A DNA stretch of 64,000 nt from Paraburkholderia caffeinitolerans (GTDB lineage: Bacteria; Pseudomonadota; Gammaproteobacteria; Burkholderiales; Burkholderiaceae): NCBI RefSeq assembly GCF_902859945.1, contig NZ_CADIKL010000040.1, positions 18,350-82,349 on the forward strand. Reading direction: 5' to 3'. Positions 36,057 through 43,490 of the stretch are shown in pieces. The position numbers and the translations under genes were made by a program. Under the pieces are notes generated by a model that searched no databases, was not told where the DNA came from, and saw only the letters and a list, made by a program, of their open reading frames with translations. Positions within the stretch are counted from its first letter, which is position 1. Each line of letters opens with the position of its first letter.

Positions 36057-37702
36057 TTTTTCTTCTTCTTCCCTGGGGAGTCGACGCCGGCACCGACGGC
36101 ATTGGGCAGATCCACGTTCACCAGGGCGTCGTTCCCATCCGGCTTGCCGCTGCCCTGGGTGATGGTTCCAACCCCCACTTTCAGGGTCTTGGCCTCGACT
36201 GCCGGCGCAGTGGCCGCATTGGCCGAGAAGTTCACCGCGGCGCGGAAGCGCTGGACGGTGTAGTTTTCGTTGAACTTGGGGCCACCGCCGCCAAAAAAGC
36301 CGCTTTCCTGCATCATCTTCCGCGGCGGCGTGTTGCTTCCTCCAATCAGCATCCTGACGCTTGCGCTGCCGTCGTCCGCGTGGGCACCCGGGCGCGCCTT
36401 GAAGGTGATCGCGGTATTGGCTTCCATCGTGCCGCCCAGGTAGCCGACGGCGTCGCCCGGTTCGGTGCCGCCGTCCTTGATGTCTTTGCCGGCGGTGCGC
36501 AGGGTCATGTAGAAGCTCGCCTGGTTGTCTTTTCCCTGGCTGACGGTGAGCAGGCGCCACGTTTGCGTCTGGTCCTTGTCGTCCAGGGGCTTGAACAGCT
36601 TGGCTTCCGATGTCCTCGTTTTTTCGGCAGGAGTCGTCTTGGTCGTGCCGCCCCGGCTGGTAATCTTTTTGGCACTGGCGCCCTCGCCTTGGGTCCGCTC
36701 GACGTCGGTGCCGGTCGAAGTCGCTACATCCTGGCCTTTCGTCGTCTCGGTTTCGGTCGTTTTCGTGACCGACTCCGGATCAGCGTTCAGTTGAAGTTCG
36801 TCCTTTGACGGATCCTTGAACTTGTCGACGCCCTTGATTTCCGGGATGTCCGCGTCGGTGACCGAGATGCCGCCGGTAGTCGGCTCGGCGACCGGGGGGT
36901 CTTCTGCAGCCTGCGCGGAGCGTTCGGCGAAGTTCGCCGAGCGGATCGCGGCAAAGGCCCCGAGGACGCCGGTGATCGCGCCGATTCCTCCGTAGATGCC
37001 GCCAGTGATGGCGCTGGCCTTGGCGGCAGTTGCGCTCTCCTGCGAGGCACTTGCGCTCTGCTGCGCGGCAGCGGTCTGCAGAGGCGAATCCTGGTCGCTC
37101 CGCTGGATCTGATGAGGTGCGGAACTCTGGCGGAGGGTTTCCAGACCGCTCACGTTTTGCGTTTCGAATGAACGACCGGAAGCGGGCAAGGAGGTTGCGC
37201 TTTCGCGGGCGTTGCGCTCGTATGCATCGCCCGGATCGCTGACGTCGAAACCGCCGCCGATGGGCGTTCCCGCCACCGGCCCCTGGGACTGCTGAACGAC
37301 GTGAGTCAGCTCGTGGGCCATGAGGCGGTCGCCGGCGACGGAACCCGGCGAGGGCTGGCCGCTGGCGAAGACGACGTGCGAACCTGCCGTGTAGGCATGG
37401 GCGCCGACGGCGCGGGCGGATTCGGCGGCGCGATCGTCGGCATGGACCCGTACCTGACTGAAGTCGTAGCCGAACCTGGGCTCCATCGTTTCCCGGGTTG
37501 CTGAATCGAGTGGCGTACCCGGCGACTCGACGACGGAGCGCACCTGGTCCGGCGCGTCAGCCTCGATCGCCGGGCCGGCGGCATCGCGCTGAATGCAGAC
37601 GTGGCGGCCAAAGGGCGGCGAACGTTCGAACAGCCCGGTGCTTCCCCGGTTCGGCGCTGCCTGGCCTTGAGACCTGCTAAGCGATGTGCCCTGTTTGCTC
37701 AT
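36053..37702 (-). CDS. eCIS-associated DUF4157 putative metallopeptidase, possible cargo
   Basis: 549 residues. The N-terminal DUF4157 (eCIS core) domain covers about 50-145: PLDSATRETMEPRFGYDFSQ, VRVHADDRAAESARAVGA, and the zinc-site MAHELTHVVQQ (HELTH 130-134). A small hydrophobic stretch (about 228-252, Gly/Ala/Ile) follows. Then comes a Thr/Lys-rich linker (about 300-360) and a beta-rich C-terminal domain (about 375-520) of unknown type, ending in five Lys. DUF4157 domains mark eCIS-linked proteins, many thought to be payload or to process it. No other effector candidate is in the operon, so this is the best cargo guess. It may instead be a structural or processing factor. Confidence 0.85.
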   Translation of the reverse strand: MSKQGTSLSRSQGQAAPNRGSTGLFERSPPFGRHVCIQRDAAGPAIEADAPDQVRSVVESPGTPLDSATRETMEPRFGYDFSQVRVHADDRAAESARAVGAHAYTAGSHVVFASGQPSPGSVAGDRLMAHELTHVVQQSQGPVAGTPIGGGFDVSDPGDAYERNARESATSLPASGRSFETQNVSGLETLRQSSAPHQIQRSDQDSPLQTAAAQQSASASQESATAAKASAITGGIYGGIGAITGVLGAFAAIRSANFAERSAQAAEDPPVAEPTTGGISVTDADIPEIKGVDKFKDPSKDELQLNADPESVTKTTETETTKGQDVATSTGTDVERTQGEGASAKKITSRGGTTKTTPAEKTRTSEAKLFKPLDDKDQTQTWRLLTVSQGKDNQASFYMTLRTAGKDIKDGGTEPGDAVGYLGGTMEANTAITFKARPGAHADDGSASVRMLIGGSNTPPRKMMQESGFFGGGGPKFNENYTVQRFRAAVNFSANAATAPAVEAKTLKVGVGTITQGSGKPDGNDALVNVDLPNAVGAGVDSPGKKKKK

Positions 37703-38004
37703 GGCATTTTTCCTTTCTTTACCGCGCCGGCACCCGCAAGCGCGCCGTGCACTGAGTGGGCGATGGCCTGACCCATGCCGTGGCCGGTGGCCGGTCTGTC
37801 GCTGGCAGCTTGCAGCGGCGGCGCGTCGATCCTGGCAAGACGCCTGCCCGCCGCCAGTTCGGGGCCAAGACCGGACCGCGCCAGGAGCTTCGCCAGTTCA
37901 GACTCGACTGCGCTGCGCAGCCGCGCCGTCTCCAGTCCCGACGAGCCTGACGGCAGCGGCACGCCATCGAGCACCAGACGGTCGATATGGACGCGGATCT
38001 TCAT
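37699..38004 (-). CDS. small eCIS operon protein of unknown function
   Basis: 101 residues. It starts MKIRVHIDRLVLDGVPLPSG, continues with an amphipathic helix (LETARLRSAVESELAKLLAR), and ends in a Gly/Ala/His-rich tail with KKGKMP. It overlaps the ATPase gene and the DUF4157 gene by four bases each. Small proteins of this look often sit between these two genes in eCIS clusters. A chaperone or adaptor for the DUF4157 protein is a reasonable guess without direct support. Confidence 0.7.
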   Translation of the reverse strand: MKIRVHIDRLVLDGVPLPSGSSGLETARLRSAVESELAKLLARSGLGPELAAGRRLARIDAPPLQAASDRPATGHGMGQAIAHSVHGALAGAGAVKKGKMP

Positions 38005-40166
38005 GCTGCCCCCAGCTTTCCCTGGCGCCGGAATTCAAGCTCGTTCACCGTCCGGCCCAGTTTCTTCAGTTCGGTGCGGGATGCGTCCAGCACCAGCGCC
38101 TGGGTCACCGGCGTTCCCGCGCGGGCGGCGGCGAAGGCGGCGTTGAGCGCAATACTGTGGATGTTGCCGCCGGTGAGGTTCAACTGAGCCAGGGCATCGA
38201 AATCGAGTCCGGAGGTCGGCGCCCTGGGCGGGAAAACCTTCTCCCACATGGATTTGCGTTCGGCATATGCCGGGAACGGGAAGGTGACGATGAATCTCAG
38301 GCGGCGCAGGAAGGCCTGGTCGAGGGCGCTTTTCAGGTTGGTCGCCAGGATGGCGAGGCCCCGGTAGGCCTCCATGCGCTGCAGCAGGTAGTTGATTTCG
38401 ATATTGGCGTAGCGGTCGTGGCTGTCCTTGACTTCGCTGCGCTTGCCGAACAGGGCGTCGGCTTCATCGAAAAACAGGATGGCGCCGCCGTCCTCCGCCG
38501 CGTCGAACAGCCGGCGCAAGTTCTTTTCCGTCTCGCCGATGTACTTGCTTACCACTGCCGACAGGTCGATGCGGTAGAGGTTGAGTCGCAGTTCGCTGGC
38601 GATGACTTCGGCGGCCATGGTCTTGCCGGTTCCCGACTCGCCAGCAAAAAGCGCGCTGATTCCCAGCCCGCGACTCATGCGTTCGGCAAATCCCCAACTG
38701 CGATAGACCTGGCTGCGCGAGTCCACCTGACCTGCGATCTGGTGCAACAGCGACGATTCCGCAGCGGGCAGCACAAGGTCATCCCAGCCCGCCTTGGGGG
38801 TGAGCCGCTGGGCAAGCTGGTCGAGCCGCGGCCGGGTCACTTCGAGGCAGGCGTCCCACAGCCGCTCTGCCGGCGCTGCACCGCCTGCCGCGTCGTCCAC
38901 GGCGACCGTTTTGGCGATGCGACGGATGTCTTCGACGCCGAGCTTGAACTGTGACGCGAGCTGGGCGGCGATCGCGGGTGGCGGCGAGCCGTTCTGTCCC
39001 AGCACCGGGCCGAGAACGGCGTTCCACAGTGCTTCCTGTTCGTCGGTGTCGGGTTTGTCGACATCGACTACAAAGGAGTCGCGCGCGGCCAGCGGAACGG
39101 GTTCGGCCGCGTCGACGAATGAGATGCCGCCGATTGCCGACAACAGCCGCCCCAATTCAGCCGGCGTCCGGGGGCCGGTTTCAGCCCGGGGCGCGTCGAC
39201 ATAAAGCGCCAGAGGCAGCATCACGCTTTCCCTCTGCCAGAGGCGCTGCAGGGTTTCCAGTTCGCGTGCGTCTGCCGGAATGGCCTCCGCCGGCAGCCGA
39301 TAGAGATGGACACCCAGCCGGCGCGCCACCAGCGCCGCAATGAACGCTTTGCTGGCGCTGTCGTAGCCGGCAAGCTGCACCAGCGGGACCATCCCGGCCG
39401 GTGCCGCCTGCTGCAGTCTATGAACGATGGTGTCCACCTGTACGACATACGAAGGCGGCAGGTCGCCGTCATCGGCTGCGGGGACCGCGCTCACCAGCAT
39501 GGCGAGCCGGTCGTCCAGGTAATCCATGCCCTGGATGAATTGGACGATGCGCTCGTCGGCCCGGATCGGGCTGACCGACAGCGGCTGGCTGCGGGACTGG
39601 TGGATCTCGATCAGACGCCAGTAGCGCAGGGAGTTTTGCGGAGACAGGGCGTCCCAGGCGGCATCGTCGAACAGGGCCAGGGCGAGCGCGAAAGTCGGGT
39701 AGGCGTGCCCCGTGTGGCCCTGAGCAAGCTCACAAAGGCCGGCGATGTCCGGGTCCAGTTCCATCGCTGTGCAGAGCAGCAGGATTTCCCGTTCGAACTG
39801 GGAGAGCTCGAGCAGTGCCGACAACCGCATCAGGATCGGCGCGGGGTTGGTCTGGGCGGCGGCAGCGGCGTATTCCGCCGCGGCGCGCGCCAAGACGTCG
39901 TCGCTGCTTGGCGCCGGCAGGGGCGGCGGCGCTTGGGTGGCGGGCGTTTCCGGCGCCACGGCCGAGGAGGAGCGCCTTTGCCACCAGTGAGCGGGCTCGG
40001 TTCCGGTGGCCGGGGGCGGCGCAGGCACGCTTGGCGCCGCAACTTCCGTCGATCCACCTGGTTGCTGGCGAGCGTGGCGTTCGAGCCTGATCTTTAGCCA
40101 GGCGAGCGCCGCAGCCAGGTAGCGCGAATTCACTTCCTGCCAGGTGGGGGCGGTGGCGGTGTTCAT
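38001..40166 (-). CDS. eCIS AAA+ ATPase (Afp15/Pvc15-like)
   Basis: 721 residues. A Pro/Ala-rich segment (about 45-90) follows the first helix. An inactive-looking N-terminal ATPase-like region (about 100-450) comes next, and then the active AAA+ module: Walker A GESGTGKT (509-516), Walker B ILFFDE (563-568), arginine-rich FLRRLRFIVTFPFP. Afp15-type ATPases are required for assembly or maturation, possibly loading of cargo. The ATG at 40166 overlaps the DUF4255 stop. Longer starts would invade that gene. Confidence 0.92.
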   Translation of the reverse strand: MNTATAPTWQEVNSRYLAAALAWLKIRLERHARQQPGGSTEVAAPSVPAPPPATGTEPAHWWQRRSSSAVAPETPATQAPPPLPAPSSDDVLARAAAEYAAAAAQTNPAPILMRLSALLELSQFEREILLLCTAMELDPDIAGLCELAQGHTGHAYPTFALALALFDDAAWDALSPQNSLRYWRLIEIHQSRSQPLSVSPIRADERIVQFIQGMDYLDDRLAMLVSAVPAADDGDLPPSYVVQVDTIVHRLQQAAPAGMVPLVQLAGYDSASKAFIAALVARRLGVHLYRLPAEAIPADARELETLQRLWQRESVMLPLALYVDAPRAETGPRTPAELGRLLSAIGGISFVDAAEPVPLAARDSFVVDVDKPDTDEQEALWNAVLGPVLGQNGSPPPAIAAQLASQFKLGVEDIRRIAKTVAVDDAAGGAAPAERLWDACLEVTRPRLDQLAQRLTPKAGWDDLVLPAAESSLLHQIAGQVDSRSQVYRSWGFAERMSRGLGISALFAGESGTGKTMAAEVIASELRLNLYRIDLSAVVSKYIGETEKNLRRLFDAAEDGGAILFFDEADALFGKRSEVKDSHDRYANIEINYLLQRMEAYRGLAILATNLKSALDQAFLRRLRFIVTFPFPAYAERKSMWEKVFPPRAPTSGLDFDALAQLNLTGGNIHSIALNAAFAAARAGTPVTQALVLDASRTELKKLGRTVNELEFRRQGKLGAA

Positions 40167-41383
40167 GTGATCGTTACCTGTTGCGTCGTATCGAACACCG
40201 GAGGCGACACCGAGTTGTCCACGAGCAGGCTGTCCACGCCATCCACCCGCAGCCGCACGAAATAGCTGCCGGCCGCGAGCGTTACGGTGGCAGTGAGGCT
40301 GGCAGTCGCTGCCGCGACGTCGGCCAGCGCCACGTCCTGGTCGGAGACGAGGAAAGAGGCGTGCTGGCCGGGCCACAGCCACGGGCTGCACGAAATGGCA
40401 AAGGCGACGCTGCCGGCAGGGGCGCTCTTGGGTGTGACGACGATGGCAGGCGCAAGGGAAAACGACAGGGCGTTGGTCGTGCGCCGGAAGCTCTCGCCGG
40501 GGCGCTGGACGGCGAAGGCAATCGAATACGTTCCCGCGGGCCAGGCGGCAGGCTGGCCGGGGGGAATCTGTACCTTGGCCTGGGTCGAGGTGGAACCCGG
40601 CTGGGGCGCAACTTCGACGGGCTGGGACCAGAGCGGGTGGTCAAAAATGACGCCGAGGAGGGTGCCGTCGAGGAGCGCCCCCGTTAGCGTCAGCAGGTCG
40701 CCCAGGCGCGCGCTTGCCTGCTGGCCCGGCGGCTGGATCTGAGACAGGGTCGGGAAGGGCGGCAGCAGATTGCCTTGGGAAACGGGGCCTTTGTCCTGGG
40801 GACCCCGGGTCAGCACCGGCAAGGGCGTCTTCACCGGCTGGGTGCTGTCGATCAGCGCCACCGAAATCTCGTAGCCCACCGACAACCGGTACTGGGTGGC
40901 AAATCCAGTCCACAGCTTGGATATCTGCTCGATATCGAGGGGCTGCAGGGTGATGCGCACCCGCTCCACCTGCCGTTCCAGGTCGCTGCCGGGAAAGGCG
41001 AGGCGGATTTCGTCGGGACCCAGCAGTGCATGGTCGTAGAGCAGGCTCATCGCCCGGCCCATCAGGTGGTGGTCGAAGGGCTGGCTGGTGTCGTTTTCAC
41101 GGCCAAAGACGGTGACGAGGTAGTGAAGGTTGATCGCCAGCGGCGGCACCCCCGTCTCGCCGGGTTTCACCAGACCCGGCACGTCCATGTTGCGCCAGGC
41201 CGCATTGGGCAGGATCTGGTAAAGGAAAAGATTGAGCTGGTTGCTGGTGATCGTTCCCCGCGCCTTGTCCGGCGGCAGCCCGGTGATGGCGGTATCCGAC
41301 AGATCCGGGTCGGCGTGGATGCCGTTGCCCAGAATCGCCTCCAGGGTCGCAGTCGTTGCCGCGATGGCGAGGGCATTGCTCAT
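40163..41383 (-). CDS. eCIS DUF4255 tail-terminator-like protein (Afp16-type)
   Basis: 406 residues. The N-terminal 190 or so are DUF4255: ATLEAILGNGIHADPDLSD, TSNQLNLFLYQILPNAAWRN, PPLAINLHYLVTVFGREND, HHLMGRAMSLLYDHALLG. In Afp16/Pvc16 this domain caps the sheath and tube. The C-terminal half adds Ig-like beta strands (LGDLLTLTGALLDGTLLGVI, YFVRLRVDGVDSLLV), an extension common in CIS outside the Afp/PVC group. Translation is coupled to both neighbours by four-base overlaps. Confidence 0.9.
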   Translation of the reverse strand: MSNALAIAATTATLEAILGNGIHADPDLSDTAITGLPPDKARGTITSNQLNLFLYQILPNAAWRNMDVPGLVKPGETGVPPLAINLHYLVTVFGRENDTSQPFDHHLMGRAMSLLYDHALLGPDEIRLAFPGSDLERQVERVRITLQPLDIEQISKLWTGFATQYRLSVGYEISVALIDSTQPVKTPLPVLTRGPQDKGPVSQGNLLPPFPTLSQIQPPGQQASARLGDLLTLTGALLDGTLLGVIFDHPLWSQPVEVAPQPGSTSTQAKVQIPPGQPAAWPAGTYSIAFAVQRPGESFRRTTNALSFSLAPAIVVTPKSAPAGSVAFAISCSPWLWPGQHASFLVSDQDVALADVAAATASLTATVTLAAGSYFVRLRVDGVDSLLVDNSVSPPVFDTTQQVTIT

Positions 41384-42195
41384 GATCTGCCCGGTCCCGT
41401 CGACGCGCTCCGCCGCTGGCGCAGGTACTCGTCAAGCGTCATGACCGCCGGCCGTGGCGCTTCCTTGCGGCTGGACGACTGGGATTCGGCGCCGCGGATT
41501 TCGATCCGGCCGATGCTGACCTCAACCACTGTCTCGCTCGCGGGCACAGACTGTTTGGCGCTGCGGTGCGGCGCGCGCTCGTCCTTCGGCTGGCTCCGTT
41601 GCCCTGCGACCGAAGCCGCGATCCGGGCCAGGAGTTCGGCAGGCAGTGCCGGGGCTGTCAGGGTCATCGGCGCAATGGCCAGGCCCTGCGGCGAAGGCGG
41701 CTCGCGCAGCGTGTCTGCGACGTTTTTAGGAGCAGTGACGGCATCCAGCGTGCGCGCGGCGGACGGGGGCACGCTGACCGCGCTTTCAGTCAGGCCGGGT
41801 CGCAATGCCGATTTCGGCGGGCGATCCTCGTCGGCAACGCCGGGCTCAAGGCGACGGGGCGCCAGCAACCGGGGCGGAGCGGCCGGTTCCTGGCGGAACG
41901 GGACTGGCGTCTGTGCCTCGACCTGCGCTGGCGGGCGTTGAGCCTCGAAGTCCTTCTGTGGCCGCTGTGGAATCGCTACGAGTGTGGGTGCCGTGCTCGG
42001 GACATCGGAACCTTGGTGCTCCGCCGCGATCCGGGAAGCACGGGCATCGAAATCGTCCGCCGGGCCGGAATCGATTGCCGGCAGGCTTGGGGCGGAGGCG
42101 GGCAGCGGCTCGAACAGCCCCGGCAGCCTCGGCCGGATTGATTCAGGCGGAGCCGCCAGGCTGCGTTCCGCCAGCCGGGAGAAGAAGTCGCTCAT
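41380..42195 (-). CDS. proline-rich eCIS linker protein
   Basis: 271 residues, Pro/Ala/Arg-rich and probably disordered through about 210. A short ordered C-terminal motif follows: VVEVSIGRIEIRGA, then PAVMTLDEYLRQRR. This tail is typical of the gene just before DUF4255 in many eCIS operons. The rest has no recognisable domain. It may anchor or chaperone the terminator protein. It is easily mistaken for a spurious ORF, but frame, spacing (10 bases after the previous gene) and the tail motif support it. Confidence 0.75.
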   Translation of the reverse strand: MSDFFSRLAERSLAAPPESIRPRLPGLFEPLPASAPSLPAIDSGPADDFDARASRIAAEHQGSDVPSTAPTLVAIPQRPQKDFEAQRPPAQVEAQTPVPFRQEPAAPPRLLAPRRLEPGVADEDRPPKSALRPGLTESAVSVPPSAARTLDAVTAPKNVADTLREPPSPQGLAIAPMTLTAPALPAELLARIAASVAGQRSQPKDERAPHRSAKQSVPASETVVEVSIGRIEIRGAESQSSSRKEAPRPAVMTLDEYLRQRRSASTGPGRS

Positions 42196-42205
42196 GCGTT
42201 CCTCC

Positions 42206-42943
42206 TCATGATCCGGCCAACTCGATGTAGGCCTGCCGGCGCGCCGGGCTCAACTCCAGGATGTCGCGCTCGGACCAGCCGTAGGCGCGGGCAAGAACAT
42301 GAACTTCCCGCAATATGCGGCAGGCCCAAGCCTCGATTTCGCTCCAGAAAAAAGGAACGATATCGAACGGTGCCTGCCAGCGATATTCGCAAGTCGGGCA
42401 GCCCAGGTCCACACGCATGTCCGCCAGGGGATCGGCCTTTGCCAAGGCTTCTGCCGCTGCGGCAACGACTTCCGGCGGCAGGCGGTCCGCTCCGACCGGG
42501 TCGCCGTTTTTCGAAGCGCTCACCAGGCTGCGAGCGAACAAGTGCGAGCGCCGAGCCTCGGCGTCGGAATCAAGTGAGAGCGCGGCCATGTCGATGCTGT
42601 TCGGCGGACGCAGGCAGAGATCGTAGCCAGCAAACGAAATCCCGATTTCCGTTTGCGGCGGCTCATTGCGCCACGGCGCAAAGCGCGATGCGGCGTCGAA
42701 GGAGAACTCGACCTGCTCGCCGCATTCCGGACACGTTGCGCGGCTGGCAAGGGTGGCGCCGAAAATCCAGGCGCGCAGGGCAAGCAGACGCGAATCGCGC
42801 TCGCCGATGGGCAGCGCTGCCAGGGAATCGGGAGCCGCCTCAGGGCTCGCCGCAGCAAGCAACACCAAGGCCCGGTCCACCGGACCCCGGGACAGCCCGT
42901 CCTCCCACGCGCACAGCAACTCGGCGGCCGACAGGGGGCGCAT
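42206..42943 (-). CDS. zinc-ribbon eCIS protein, T4-type baseplate chaperone-like
   Basis: 245 residues. Two CxxC pairs, CPEC (71-74) and CPTC (182-185), probably form one zinc ribbon. The C-terminus WSERDILELSPARRQAYIEL matches the short helix seen in phage tail assembly chaperones. The beginning LLCAWEDGLSRGPVDRALVL is typical of eCIS genes just after the tube gene. It probably assists tube or baseplate assembly. The exact homologue cannot be fixed by eye. Confidence 0.72.
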   Translation of the reverse strand: MRPLSAAELLCAWEDGLSRGPVDRALVLLAAASPEAAPDSLAALPIGERDSRLLALRAWIFGATLASRATCPECGEQVEFSFDAASRFAPWRNEPPQTEIGISFAGYDLCLRPPNSIDMAALSLDSDAEARRSHLFARSLVSASKNGDPVGADRLPPEVVAAAAEALAKADPLADMRVDLGCPTCEYRWQAPFDIVPFFWSEIEAWACRILREVHVLARAYGWSERDILELSPARRQAYIELAGS

Positions 42944-42949
42944 GGCGGA

Positions 42950-43480
42950 TCATCCGGCTGCCGGGTTCGAGAAGCTCGGTTCGGTGGGCTCAGGAACCGA
43001 CTGGTCCCGCTCCCAACCTTCGTTTTCGAGCTTGAGGTGCTGGATGGCTACCGCGTTGGCATTGGCGTCGAGGTCGGGCAGCGCCTGGTACTCGGACACC
43101 CAGCAGCGATACACCTTGTACGCCAGCGCCAGTTGCCCCGCCTCGTTGTAGACCTCAATGGTGATGTCCTTGCGGAAATCCTGGAGCGAGACTTCAGCGC
43201 CGAGGCCGGCACCGATCTGCCAGACCTTGTTGGCCCACTGCTCGAAGGCCACGTCATGGGTGACCCCGCGCTCCAGCGTGATGGCGTCGTACTCGGTTCG
43301 CCCCGGGGACTTGCGGCTGCTCGACGGATCGCCGCCTTCGCGGTGCTTGACCACTTCGGTGGTGCGCTTCAGGAGGCCGACCTTGCTGACTCCGGCGACA
43401 TAGCGGCCGTCCCAGCGCACGCGGAATTTGAAATTCTTGTACGGGTCGAAGCGCTGGGTATTTACGGTGAATTGAGCCAT
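42950..43480 (-). CDS. eCIS inner tube protein (Afp1-like)
   Basis: 176 residues of the Hcp/gp19 tube fold: FDPYKNFKFRVRWDGRYVAG, VSKVGLLKRTTEVVKHREGG, RTEYDAITLERGVTHDVAFE, EVYNEAGQLALAYKVYRCWV. The ATG at 43480 follows GGAGGCGCTC; a longer reading into the sheath gene has no homology. It polymerises into the needle pushed out on contraction. Only one tube gene is present, whereas Afp and PVC have two. Confidence 0.93.
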   Translation of the reverse strand: MAQFTVNTQRFDPYKNFKFRVRWDGRYVAGVSKVGLLKRTTEVVKHREGGDPSSSRKSPGRTEYDAITLERGVTHDVAFEQWANKVWQIGAGLGAEVSLQDFRKDITIEVYNEAGQLALAYKVYRCWVSEYQALPDLDANANAVAIQHLKLENEGWERDQSVPEPTEPSFSNPAAG

Positions 43481-43490
43481 GAGCGCCTCC

